From positions 248,001-312,000 of the forward strand of contig JAHDOA010000018.1 in the NCBI GenBank assembly GCA_018435055.1: DNA of 64,000 bases, given 5' to 3'. Source of the DNA: Pelotomaculum sp. (GTDB lineage: Bacteria; Bacillota; Desulfotomaculia; Desulfotomaculales; Pelotomaculaceae). The notes under the pieces are model-generated. The model searched no databases, had not been told where the DNA came from, and was given only the letters and a program-made list of their open reading frames with translations. Both the position numbers and the translations under genes were made by a program. Positions 56,602-64,000 of the stretch are shown one piece after another. Position 1 is the first letter of the stretch; every line of letters begins with the position of its first letter.

Positions 56602-56730
56602 ATGAGAGTATACACCCAGTATGATGGGATCTTTATCTGCGGAAAAATAAAAGAAGTCCGTCTCCTGCTCAGCGAATACAGCAGCAGGTACCGGACTGTC
56701 AGGGAACTTATAACGGAATTATTTAACTAA
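56602..56730 (+). CDS. 42-residue small protein, unknown
   Basis: ATG 56602 with AGGGGGA and a 6-base spacer upstream. The product reads MRVYTQYDGIFICGKIKEV, then RLLLSEYSSRYRTVRELITELFN. It has an amphipathic, charged C-terminal helix and no membrane segment. I do not recognise a family. It is a plus-strand gene in a minus-strand landscape near spoIIM, with a weak forespore-like promoter, so a sporulation role is possible but unproven. Confidence 0.55.
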   Translation: MRVYTQYDGIFICGKIKEVRLLLSEYSSRYRTVRELITELFN

Positions 56731-56754
56731 AAGTGAGTTTTTGCCCACCTCGTC

Positions 56755-56845
56755 TTTTGCGATTTCCAACAGGTAAACCGCATTTTAGCTGAGGTCGACC
56801 AGGGCTATATACTTCCCGTTCGGCGGTAAAGCGTTTCAGTAAGCG
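56755..56845 (-). pseudogene. fragment of an M20-type peptidase gene
   Basis: The minus strand reads GKYIALVDLS-stop-NAVYLLEIA, matching EYIALDDLTGSAVYLLKIV at the C-terminus of the peptidase at 60220. Just upstream LTETLY matches its VTETLYHDF. The stretch between these two parts is deleted and an in-frame stop is present. The remnant lies just beyond porB in the same orientation as the intact copy that precedes por. Confidence 0.75.
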
Positions 56846-56865
56846 GATACTAAACATAGTAATTA

Positions 56866-57804
56866 CTAAATCGTAATCTTCGCCCGCTCCCGCATAAAAG
56901 CGATCTGGCGGTCGATGTCACCTTGAATTTCAGCGATGCGCTGCGCGGCGTCGGGGCCTTTAAGCAGGCGGTTAAAGCGACCCTGCTTCATTACGTATTC
57001 ATCCACCGGGTCAGCGTCTTTTATGCCGCTGACGATAAACGAGCTGGGGTTATTAAAACTGATCTTGCCGTTTTCCGCTTCCCATAACAGCCAGGCGCCG
57101 CTGCGTACAGCCATACGGCTCATCTGGACGGTATCAGGCATATCAAACTGCCAGCCTAAATAACAGGGGGCCAGAATTTCGATGTATTTCATGCCGGGGA
57201 TACTTTTGGCTTTTACCACCTTGTCGTATAAATCGCCGGGGTAAGCCACAGTGGCGGTAGCCACGTAGGGAATATCGTGCTCCAGCATCAGCAGGGCCAT
57301 GTTTTTCTTGGGCTGGCGCTTGCCGCCGGGAGTAGTGGTGGTAAAGCTGCCGCGCGGGGTGGCGCCGCTGCGCTGCACGCCGGTGTTGCTGTATGCTTCG
57401 TTGTTATAGCAAAAGTGAATTATATTATCGTTGCGCTCGGCTGCGGCAGAAAGAGCCTGGAAACCGATGTCATAGGTGCCGCCATCACCTACCCAATTGA
57501 ATACGGTGGGCAGTTCGCCCTGCAGGCGGCCCTTTTCCTTCAATATTTCAACCGCCTGTGCAATACCGGAGGCAGAAGAGCCGGCTGTCGCAAAGCAAAC
57601 ATTAATGCAGGGCCAGTTATAGGCCAGCCTGGGGGTCATGCCCATGCTGGCTACCGCGCAGGAGGGGGTCAGCAGCATAATGGCGTTGGGACCCAAAGCT
57701 TTGCCCACGATACGCAGCGCCATTGGGGAGGGACAGCCGCCGCAGGAGCCGTTGCCGCTTAAAACCTGCTCATTATCCGGTAATTGTTTAATACTGGTAG
57801 TCAT
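56866..57804 (-). CDS. porB: 2-oxoacid:ferredoxin oxidoreductase, beta (TPP) subunit
   Basis: 312-residue TPP-binding subunit of a four-subunit oxidoreductase. GNGSCGGCPSPMALR supplies cluster cysteines. WVGDGGTYDIGFQALSAAAERNDNIIHFCYNNEAYSNTG is the TPP/Mg motif, and another Cys lies in APCYLGW. It interconverts a 2-oxoacid plus CoA with acyl-CoA, CO2 and reduced ferredoxin. It is last in porC-porD-porA-porB. Pyruvate is the default substrate guess; branched-chain oxoacids are an alternative suggested by the T-box. Confidence 0.92.
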   Translation of the reverse strand: MTTSIKQLPDNEQVLSGNGSCGGCPSPMALRIVGKALGPNAIMLLTPSCAVASMGMTPRLAYNWPCINVCFATAGSSASGIAQAVEILKEKGRLQGELPTVFNWVGDGGTYDIGFQALSAAAERNDNIIHFCYNNEAYSNTGVQRSGATPRGSFTTTTPGGKRQPKKNMALLMLEHDIPYVATATVAYPGDLYDKVVKAKSIPGMKYIEILAPCYLGWQFDMPDTVQMSRMAVRSGAWLLWEAENGKISFNNPSSFIVSGIKDADPVDEYVMKQGRFNRLLKGPDAAQRIAEIQGDIDRQIAFMRERAKITI

Positions 57805-57850
57805 ATCTCGTCCATTCCTTTCATGGTCTATCTTTCATGGTCTACGCTTT

Positions 57851-58981
57851 TTATTCATCCATCATGGCGCGAATCTCAGCAGCCATGTAGCGGCGGGTCA
57901 GGTCGACGCCGCCAATGCCCATGACCCGGTTTTTAACCGTGATGTCGCTGCGCCGGCCAAAGAGAACGCTTTTCAGCTCTGCAGCCAAAATGCCGCCGGG
58001 GTGGCCGAAGTTATAGTTGCGGTCCAGTACCATTACCTGCGCATTTTGCGGCAGCGCGCTGACGATATCATCGGCAGGAAATGGCAGGTACAGGCGCAGC
58101 CGCAGCAGGCCGGCTTTGATGCCCTGCTCGCGCAGGATATCGATGGAAAGTCTTAATTCCGCCGCCATACTGTTAACAGCAAAGGCTACCACTTCGGCGT
58201 CTTCCAGCCGGTAGGCGTCGATGGTATCGCCGTCCCACATGCCTGTGATATCCTTATATTCCTGCGCCGCCTGCTTTACCAGCGGGATGGACGCCATGAT
58301 ATCGCTGGACAGCATCTGGCGGAAGGGCGCGTATTCGGCGGCGTTGGTCACATTACTGAAGGAAGAGGGATGAGCCGGGTCGAGCCGCCATTCCGGTTTA
58401 TGCGGGGGCAGGAAACGGTCGATATCCTCCTGTGGCGGCAGGGTCAGGGGCATCAGACAATGGGAGATAGTAAAGCCGTCAAAGTTGACCATCACCGGGA
58501 TATTAATCTGTTCGGCCACGCGGAAGGCCTGCAAAATGGTGTTGAACACCTCCTGGTTGGAGGAGCAATGATATTGGATCCAGCCGGTATCGCGCTGGGC
58601 AAATGAGTCCTGCTGGTCGGCCCACAGGGTCCAGGGGGCGAAAATACCGCGGTTAACGTTACACATTACCACCGGCAAACGTCCGCCGGCAGCCATATGT
58701 AAAACTTCATGCATATAAAGCAGGCCGTTGGACGAGGTGGCTGTGAAAACGCGGGCGCCGGCGGCGGCAGCGGCCACGGCGGCGGCCAGGGTGCTGTGTT
58801 CTCCTTCCACCGGAATGAAGCGGGCGTCCAGCTCGCCATTTTCAACCATAGCGGCCACCGCTTCCATAATGCTGCTCTGGGGGGTGATAGGGTAGCCGGG
58901 CACCACGTCCACCCGGGCGCTTTTAACAGCCAGAGCGGCGGCATGGGCGCCGGTGTCCATTATAACTCGCGCTTCTTTCAT
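57851..58981 (-). CDS. porA: 2-oxoacid:ferredoxin oxidoreductase, alpha subunit
   Basis: 376 residues from ATG 58981 (GGAGG 9 bases upstream); the frame open further to 59185 overlaps porD and is not used. DVVPGYPITPQSSIMEAVAAM, EGEHSTLAAAVAAAAAGARVFTATSSNGLLYMHEVLHMA and the C-terminal VMVLDRNYNFGHPGG are typical of PorA/VorA. It provides the pyrimidine-binding part of TPP and the oxoacid site. It begins 4 bases after porD stops. Confidence 0.93.
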   Translation of the reverse strand: MKEARVIMDTGAHAAALAVKSARVDVVPGYPITPQSSIMEAVAAMVENGELDARFIPVEGEHSTLAAAVAAAAAGARVFTATSSNGLLYMHEVLHMAAGGRLPVVMCNVNRGIFAPWTLWADQQDSFAQRDTGWIQYHCSSNQEVFNTILQAFRVAEQINIPVMVNFDGFTISHCLMPLTLPPQEDIDRFLPPHKPEWRLDPAHPSSFSNVTNAAEYAPFRQMLSSDIMASIPLVKQAAQEYKDITGMWDGDTIDAYRLEDAEVVAFAVNSMAAELRLSIDILREQGIKAGLLRLRLYLPFPADDIVSALPQNAQVMVLDRNYNFGHPGGILAAELKSVLFGRRSDITVKNRVMGIGGVDLTRRYMAAEIRAMMDE

Positions 58982-58985
58982 ACTG

Positions 58986-59243
58986 CTACTCCTCCTTTTC
59001 CATGCTGATCGCGCCGGTGGGGCATTCTTTGGCGCACACGCCGCAGCCCTTGCAATAGCGGTAATCAATAGTAATTTCATGGCGGTCAATGACCGCTTCG
59101 GGACAATATACCCAGCATAATTGGCATTTGGAGCATTTCTTAGTATCAACAACCGGACGGTGCGATCGCCAGGAACCGGTATCACCGCCGGACCCTTTCA
59201 TCGGCCAGGAAATAGGCCGGTAGGCTTTGGTAACAGATTTCAT
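58986..59243 (-). CDS. porD: 2-oxoacid:ferredoxin oxidoreductase, delta (2[4Fe-4S]) subunit
   Basis: 85-residue ferredoxin-like subunit. CSKCQLCWVYCP and CKGCGVCAKECP ligate two [4Fe-4S] clusters that relay electrons from the TPP site to external ferredoxin. A 35-residue N-terminal arm contacts the other subunits in the family. Confidence 0.93.
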   Translation of the reverse strand: MKSVTKAYRPISWPMKGSGGDTGSWRSHRPVVDTKKCSKCQLCWVYCPEAVIDRHEITIDYRYCKGCGVCAKECPTGAISMEKEE

Positions 59244-59282
59244 TTATTTCCATTCCTTTCGCTTACCCGAATATAAAGCGCT

Positions 59283-59825
59283 CTATACGCTAATCTGCTT
59301 TACGGTGTTATAAGCCCTGGCAGCGGCGTCCAGGTTGCGCTCACCGTTTTTGCCCGGCCATTTATGCAAGATGGTTTGTTCCATAATATTTTGCGGGATG
59401 TTCAGTACCCGGCACACCGCGCCAAACAGCGGAATATTGATAAAGAGCCCGTCGGCGGAAAACAATCCGGCTTCGCGGGCGATGGCGTCCGCGTCCACCT
59501 GCCAGGTAGGGCGCTTCTCCACGGCTGCGGCGTGAGGAGCATTGATGATTACGGCGCCGTTCTCAGCAATGCCTTCACTGACCGCCGCTGCGGTGAGCTT
59601 TTCGCTCATCACTACCACATAATCCGGCAGCTCGCATTGACTGTGCGCGTGGATAGCCGTGGGAGACATGCGCACTGCCGCCCGCACCGGCGCCCCGCGG
59701 CGCTCCACCCCGAAAAAAGGCAAGGCCTGTCCCTGCTCACCGTTTTCCAGCGCAGCCTGCGCCAGCAGGTGAGCCAGGGTAACGGAGCCCTGCCCGCCAA
59801 ACCCGTTGATTCGTAGTTCTAACAT
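59283..59825 (-). CDS. porC: 2-oxoacid:ferredoxin oxidoreductase, gamma subunit
   Basis: 180-residue CoA-binding subunit: INGFGGQGSVTLAHLLAQAAL, QALPFFGVERRGAPVRAAVRMS and LPDYVVVMSEKL are hallmarks. It is first in the operon, with AAAGGAGG before the ATG and the T-box terminator 60 bases upstream. Confidence 0.93.
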   Translation of the reverse strand: MLELRINGFGGQGSVTLAHLLAQAALENGEQGQALPFFGVERRGAPVRAAVRMSPTAIHAHSQCELPDYVVVMSEKLTAAAVSEGIAENGAVIINAPHAAAVEKRPTWQVDADAIAREAGLFSADGLFINIPLFGAVCRVLNIPQNIMEQTILHKWPGKNGERNLDAAARAYNTVKQISV

Positions 59826-59884
59826 AGCGTTATCCTCCTTTCATGGTACTGCCATAGGCACAATGTTATCTTAAAGTATAAAAA

Positions 59885-60158
59885 TATAAACCCTTCGTTC
59901 AGAACTCTGAGACGAAGGGGTTAACTCCGCGGTACCACTCAGATTAACGGCTAATGCCGTTCACTCCATCAGGAGGCGAGATCTTAAGAGCCGATATCCC
60001 TTCCTTTTAACGGTCGAAGTTCCGTCCGGGCCTACTTTCTAAAATGATTTCGGTCGGCAACTCCAGGATGAGTTCGGCTTGCCTCTTCGACCGCCTCACA
60101 GCAAACAGCGGTTCTCTGCAGCCCAAGGATCAGCTTACTATTCCCTGTCATCGTCATT
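59885..60158 (-). promoter_or_regulatory. T-box leader controlling the por operon
   Basis: On the minus strand the leader contains a stem I with AGTA and AGAGA-type elements and a specifier loop GAACUCAUCC-UGGAG. The conserved T-box TGAGTGGTACCGCGG is at 59927-59941, and it ends in a terminator (ACCCCTTCGT/ACGAAGGGTT, 59888-59922, then TTTATATTTTT). Uncharged tRNA would favour antitermination and por expression. The best specifier reading is CUC (Leu) followed by the conserved A, with the base helix CAGGG/UCCUG; AUC (Ile) is the main alternative. Confidence 0.92.
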
Positions 60159-60173
60159 TTGCATATTGCATTT

Positions 60174-60203
60174 ATTATAACTGACCAGTTATTTTTCTGT
60201 CAA
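60174..60203 (-). promoter_or_regulatory. sigma-A promoter of the T-box/por transcript
   Basis: TTGACA (complement of 60198-60203), an 18-base spacer and TATAAT (complement of 60174-60179). It is the best vegetative promoter in the window, placed just beyond the peptidase stop. Confidence 0.85.
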
Positions 60204-60219
60204 CTTATCCGGCTATGCC

Positions 60220-61350
60220 TTATGACATGCCCCTGAGACCTGTTGCTGATTCCACAATTTTCAACAGGTAAACAGCGCTACCGGTGAGATCGTCCAGGGC
60301 TATATACTCCTCGGTGGTATGCACTTTTTTCATGCCGACGCCCAACACTGCCGTGGCGATACCCCTGCTGTTAAAAATATTGGCGTCGCTGCCGCCCCCG
60401 GTTTTTTCAAGCTTCGGCGTCAGACCCAGTTTTACCGCGGCCTCAACGGCCAGCCGCACCGGCGGCGATTCTTCGCTTAAATCAAAATCATGGTAAAGTG
60501 TTTCAGTAACTATATCGAGTCCTGCGCCGAATTTGGCGGCGGCATCCCTGATCGCCCCGCACATAAGGGCGGTCTGGGCCTCTCTTTTCCCGGCGTCCAG
60601 GCTCCTGGTCTCCCCGTCCAGGGTAGCGCTGTCAGGTACAATATTGGTGGCTTTACCGCCTGTAATTATTCCTATATTGCAGGTTGTCTCATGGTCGATG
60701 CGGCCCAGTTTCATCTGGGCGACAGCATGCGAGGCCACCTGGATGGCGTTAATTCCTTCCTCCGGGTTTATCCCGGCGTGGGCCGCCCTGCCTTTTATAG
60801 TGGCGCCAATCCTGTCCTGGGAAGGCGCCCTGGTTATGATCGTTCCCGGCGGGCCGTCACTGTCGAGCACAAAACCGCTCCTGGCGCTCAAGTGGCCATA
60901 CTCCAGGTTCTTGGCCCCAAAAAGCCCTCCTTCTTCCCAGATGGTGAAAACAACTTCCAGCCCGGCATGGCTGATATTCTGCTCCCGGATAATCCTTAAA
61001 ACCTCCAGGATGGTGACAATCCCCGCTTTATCGTCAGCCCCCAGCACCGTATCGCCGGAGGAACGGATAACGCCGCTTTCTATGCGAGGTTTTACACCAT
61101 GGCCCGGCTCAACAGTATCCATATGGGAACACAGCATCAGCACCGGCCCGCTGCCGCTCCCGGGCAGCCTGCCGATAATGTTGCCGGTGTCGGAGCCCAC
61201 CTTGCCGCCCGCTCGATCTTCCAGTACTTCAAGGCCGAGTCCTGCCAGTTTTTCTTTAAGAAGATCAGCTATCTGCCGTTCTTTTCCGGATACGCTGTCA
61301 ATTTGGACCAGCTCCAGAAACTCTTCGACCATTCTTTTGGGATTGACCAA
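60220..61350 (-). CDS. M20-family peptidase, PepT/YqjE-like
   Basis: 376-residue two-zinc peptidase. CSHMDTVEPG (His and catalytic Asp), GADDKAG (bridging Asp), TIWEEGGLFGA (general-base Glu and ligand Glu), LDSDG and a final His in KKVHTTEEYI are all visible, with a dimerisation lid in about 180-290. It is related to peptidase T and the YqjE group and probably releases amino acids from small peptides. It lies upstream of por with its own stop 17 bases before the por promoter. Confidence 0.9.
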   Translation of the reverse strand: MVNPKRMVEEFLELVQIDSVSGKERQIADLLKEKLAGLGLEVLEDRAGGKVGSDTGNIIGRLPGSGSGPVLMLCSHMDTVEPGHGVKPRIESGVIRSSGDTVLGADDKAGIVTILEVLRIIREQNISHAGLEVVFTIWEEGGLFGAKNLEYGHLSARSGFVLDSDGPPGTIITRAPSQDRIGATIKGRAAHAGINPEEGINAIQVASHAVAQMKLGRIDHETTCNIGIITGGKATNIVPDSATLDGETRSLDAGKREAQTALMCGAIRDAAAKFGAGLDIVTETLYHDFDLSEESPPVRLAVEAAVKLGLTPKLEKTGGGSDANIFNSRGIATAVLGVGMKKVHTTEEYIALDDLTGSAVYLLKIVESATGLRGMS

Positions 61351-61397
61351 AACAGCACCACCTTATCTAAAGGTAAGGGTGGGATACACTTTCCGAG

Positions 61398-61421
61398 ATG
61401 TGCGGCTAAAGCTGCTTGCAA
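61398..61421. repeat. TAAA-loop hairpin repeat upstream of the M20 peptidase
   Basis: GATGTGCGGCTAAAGCTGCTTGCA; same format as 6501 (GATGTGCGGTTAAAACGCGCCTACA). It lies in the peptidase 5' region. Confidence 0.5.
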
Positions 61422-61486
61422 GGAAAAAACATTACAACAACTATTATATACCCTGAAGTGAATTTTTTGAATATTTAAAGTCAAAC

Positions 61487-61536
61487 ATAAAAAAACACCT
61501 CCGTTTAAATTGGCGTTACCAATTAATACGTGGTGT
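61487..61536 (-). terminator. spo0A terminator
   Basis: A long stem (ACACCACGTATTAATTGG ... CCAATTTAAACGGAGGTGT with mismatches) followed on the minus strand by TTTTTTTATG, 80 bases after spo0A. Confidence 0.75.
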
Positions 61537-61615
61537 CAGTGGGTTTTGTCTACTAAAAATTCTAAATATAAAATGAATAATTCCGGTAATTTGTTAAACC
61601 CTTGCCCTGCTTGCT

Positions 61616-62383
61616 CTAGCTTACCTTCTGCTCAATTCTCAGTTTATCGGCCACCATCGCGATAAATTCACTGTTGGTGGGCTTGCCGCGCTCCAGGTTG
61701 ATGGTGTAACCAAAAAACTTGGCCATCATTTCCACATTGCCGCGATCCCAGGCAAGTTCAATGGCATGCCTGATTGCCCGCTCCACTCTGCTCGGAGTCG
61801 TCTGGAACCTTTGGGCAATCATCGGGTACAGTTCTTTGGTTACGGCGCCCAGCAGGCCGACTTCGCCTATGACCATTAAAATAGCATCGCGCAGGTAATG
61901 ATAACCCTTGATATGCGCTGGCACTCCCATCTCGTGAATGATATTTGTCACTGAAACGTCAAGGTTTTTCGTTTTGGCTGGAGTAATATATTGTGATACA
62001 TTGACCCCATCTGCGAGCTGGCGGATACGGGTAGCCAGAACATTAAAATCAAATGGCTTTAAAATATAATAATCCGCACCCAGTTCTACCGCCCTTTGTG
62101 TTACGCTCTCCTGACCAAAAGCTGTCAGCATAATAATTTTGGGCTTGCTGCCGGAACCTGACACAAGTTTTTCCAGGACCCCGATCCCATCGAGGTGGGG
62201 CATGATGATATCCAAAACAACCACGTCGGGGTTTGTCTCTTTTATCATTTGCAATGCTTCCAGGCCGTTATAAGCTATACCGGCAAGGCCCATGTCCTCC
62301 TGTTGGGAAAAAAATTCCTTGAGCAGCTCGCAGAAGTCTCTGTTGTCATCTGCAATTAATAGACGAATAGACTTCTTAACCAT
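61616..62383 (-). CDS. spo0A: sporulation master response regulator Spo0A
   Basis: 255 residues. The receiver domain has the acidic pocket ([10 protein letters not shown]), the phosphoryl Asp in [12 protein letters not shown] (about residue 56), and Thr and Lys switch residues (LTAFG, LKPFD). The C-terminal DNA-binding domain contains the near-invariant [21 protein letters not shown]. It is downstream of spoIVB as in all Bacillus/Clostridium-type spore-formers. Confidence 0.98.
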   Translation of the reverse strand: MVKKSIRLLIADDNRDFCELLKEFFSQQEDMGLAGIAYNGLEALQMIKETNPDVVVLDIIMPHLDGIGVLEKLVSGSGSKPKIIMLTAFGQESVTQRAVELGADYYILKPFDFNVLATRIRQLADGVNVSQYITPAKTKNLDVSVTNIIHEMGVPAHIKGYHYLRDAILMVIGEVGLLGAVTKELYPMIAQRFQTTPSRVERAIRHAIELAWDRGNVEMMAKFFGYTINLERGKPTNSEFIAMVADKLRIEQKVS

Positions 62384-62537
62384 AAAGTTCCCCGCCTCCT
62401 AAATCTTTTTCTATTTGTTAATTTATTCTATTACCTAAGATTCGACGGGTAAAATAAAACTCCTTCAGATAAATATGACAAATGGGATAAAATGGCTATT
62501 AATTTTAGTAATGAACAGATAGGTATGATTTATCAAA

Positions 62538-62572
62538 AAAAAACAACCCCGGCCATAAAGCTAACCAGGGTA
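62538..62572 (-). terminator. spoIVB terminator
   Basis: ACCCTGG...CCGGGGT stem followed on the minus strand by TGTTTTTTTTT, 10 bases after the spoIVB stop; spo0A therefore probably has its own promoter in 62384-62537. Confidence 0.65.
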
Positions 62573-62581
62573 AAATAGTAT

Positions 62582-63856
62582 TTAAGCGGCCGGTTGTTCA
62601 ACAATCCGGTCATATTTATTCTGTAAACCAGATTCCTCAATCATCCATTCAGCCGGTATTCCATACCCTTTAGCCGGATCATTAACAAATACATGGGTTA
62701 CCGCTCCGATAAGCCTGTTGTCCTGGATAATCGGGCTGCCGCTCATACCCTGTACAATGCCGCCGGTTTTCTCTAAAAGCCGCTGGTCGGTAACTTTTAT
62801 TACCATTGCTTTACCGTCATGTCTTGCCAGGGGGTTTATTTTAATAATTTCTATTGCAAATTTTTCAACCTTATTGTCCTCTATCACCGTTAACATCTCG
62901 GCCTGTCCTTCATGAATCTGATTAACCATAGCCACCGGTATCGGCTCAGCATAAGTATCTTTTGAGAAAACATTTTTTAAATCGCCGAAGATCCCCTGCC
63001 TGGAATTCTTGGTAATAGTGCCGCTTACTTTTTTATCACCTGGTAATAATCCTATTTTTTCGCCGGGCTGCCCTCTTTTTCCCCTGTGGATAGACTGGAC
63101 ATCAGCGTTTATAATCTGACCATCCGATATCTCCACGGGACGGGTGGAATCGCTGTCTGTGACCATGTGACCCAGAGCGCCGTAAATCATACTTTTCGGC
63201 TCATAGAAAGTAAGTGTGCCGATACCTGCCATGCCGTTCCTGATCAGCAGCCCTACCTGGTAGCTCAACGTGTCTCTGCAGAATACCGGGTTAACACTGG
63301 CAACAAATGTCCGGTCGCCACGTTTTACCTCCATAGTTAGAGGTTTTCCGGCGGCGCCCGCCTCCGCAACAGCCTCGCGGAACTGCCCCTCGCTTTGCAG
63401 GACCTCGTCGTTAATCTTTAAAATAACGTCCCCTTCCTGCAGAGCTTCTGACGGATTAACATGGTTGCCGGACTGATCAAGAACTGTAGAATGCCCGGCC
63501 ACTATTAGTCCCTGAGAATGGATTAAAACCCCGATTGACTGGCCGCCCGGTATAACCATTACCTGCGGGACAACACTCACCAGCACATCCCTTACCGGTA
63601 TTATGCCAAACAGGCTGAGCCTTATTTGATACTGTCCCGGTTCCGTTGCGATCGGACAGGCGGCTGTAAGATTTTCATTTCTAATAAACTGTGTTTTTAG
63701 CGTCTTTTGTAACGGGGCGGGGAACTCTAGTCTTAGCGGTTCACCAACAACAACGGACTGCTTATCCGGCAGCTGCATTATACCCTGTGCCTGACAGGAT
63801 AACAAACCGGAAAAAAACAGAATACAGCATAAGAGTCCGAGAAATCTTCCCCTCAA
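62582..63856 (-). CDS. spoIVB: SpoIVB serine peptidase (S55)
   Basis: 424-residue secreted signalling protease that crosses from forespore to trigger SigK processing. It has an N-terminal signal/anchor (LGLLCCILFFSGLLSC), a PDZ domain about 110-190 (SEALQEGDVILKINDEVLQ), and the S55 catalytic Ser in VQGMSGSPIIQDNRLIGAVTHVFVND (about residue 375). Start is TTG 63856 with GGAGG 8 bases upstream. Confidence 0.96.
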   Translation of the reverse strand: MRGRFLGLLCCILFFSGLLSCQAQGIMQLPDKQSVVVGEPLRLEFPAPLQKTLKTQFIRNENLTAACPIATEPGQYQIRLSLFGIIPVRDVLVSVVPQVMVIPGGQSIGVLIHSQGLIVAGHSTVLDQSGNHVNPSEALQEGDVILKINDEVLQSEGQFREAVAEAGAAGKPLTMEVKRGDRTFVASVNPVFCRDTLSYQVGLLIRNGMAGIGTLTFYEPKSMIYGALGHMVTDSDSTRPVEISDGQIINADVQSIHRGKRGQPGEKIGLLPGDKKVSGTITKNSRQGIFGDLKNVFSKDTYAEPIPVAMVNQIHEGQAEMLTVIEDNKVEKFAIEIIKINPLARHDGKAMVIKVTDQRLLEKTGGIVQGMSGSPIIQDNRLIGAVTHVFVNDPAKGYGIPAEWMIEESGLQNKYDRIVEQPAA

Positions 63857-64000
63857 GCATCACTCCTCCAATTTTATTGCCAGCCACCTCCAAATAAAAA
63901 GAAAGTTCAAGAGAATTTTATTAATTCGACAATATTACGTGTAATATTAATATAACCATTGAAAAACGCTTTTATTAAGCCTAAATGTTCCTTAACTTGT

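Noticed and set aside
57851-59185. 444-codon version of PorA
   Set aside because: The first 68 codons overlap porD in another frame and lack homology; ATG 58981 has a proper ribosome site.

Overview
This window looks like a chromosomal segment from an anaerobic, endospore-forming Firmicute of the Desulfotomaculum/Pelotomaculum type (inference). It carries spo0A, spoIVB, the dacF-spoIIAA-spoIIAB-sigF block, spoVAE, spoIIM, a gerW/ytfJ pair, codY and a T-box leader. It also carries strict-anaerobe metabolism: a 55-residue clostridial ferredoxin, a four-subunit 2-oxoacid:ferredoxin oxidoreductase and 2-hydroxyacyl-CoA-dehydratase-type activators. Almost every gene is on the minus strand. The clear plus-strand genes are a membrane cytochrome-like protein (22648), a DedA protein (31762) and a 42-codon ORF (56602).

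Layout: 1-21.5 kb is a conserved housekeeping block, read right to left: dprA, topA, trmFO, xerC, hslV, hslU, codY, rpsB, tsf, pyrH, frr, a small protein, ferredoxin, uppS, cdsA, an AI-2E-type permease, dxr, rseP, ispG, proS and a diacylglycerol glycosyltransferase cut by the window edge. The order matches the Bacillus dprA-topA-gid-codV-clpQ-clpY-codY and frr-uppS-cdsA-dxr-rseP-proS arrays. 21.5-36.8 kb is accessory. It holds a stand-alone LigD-type polymerase, later joined by a separate ATP-dependent ligase and Ku (a split NHEJ set). It also holds a seven-gene cluster that combines a taurine/nitrate-type ABC importer with a HypB-like GTPase, a permease-less ABC ATPase and a substrate-binding-like protein without a signal peptide. 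An M28 peptidase fused to or preceded by a MerR stub, a DedA protein, a ferritin-like protein and ytfJ/ytfI follow.

36.8-47.3 kb carries trpS, an M50 protease, a DHH-CBS-tRNA nucleotidyltransferase fusion, a TrpB2-type synthase, a three-gene HgdC/HgdAB-like module, spoVAE and a dodecin. 47.3-56.4 kb has sigF-spoIIAB-spoIIAA, dacF, deoA/pyn, deoB, xerD, an IS200/IS605 element with a decayed tnpB, and spoIIM. 56.4-64 kb has porCDAB behind a T-box, an M20 peptidase with a fragmentary second copy on the far side of por, then spo0A and spoIVB.

The most interesting non-coding layer is a set of dispersed intergenic repeats: GGGGAC-centred palindromes whose stems differ but stay self-complementary; about 50-bp GGGGACA...TGTCCCC elements; small hairpins ending in TGTAGG; and a heptamer tract (TCYCAYG) that sits directly at or after the stop codons of three unrelated genes. 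The strongest regulatory oddity is the T-box in front of a 2-oxoacid:ferredoxin oxidoreductase, which suggests that the enzyme serves amino-acid synthesis.
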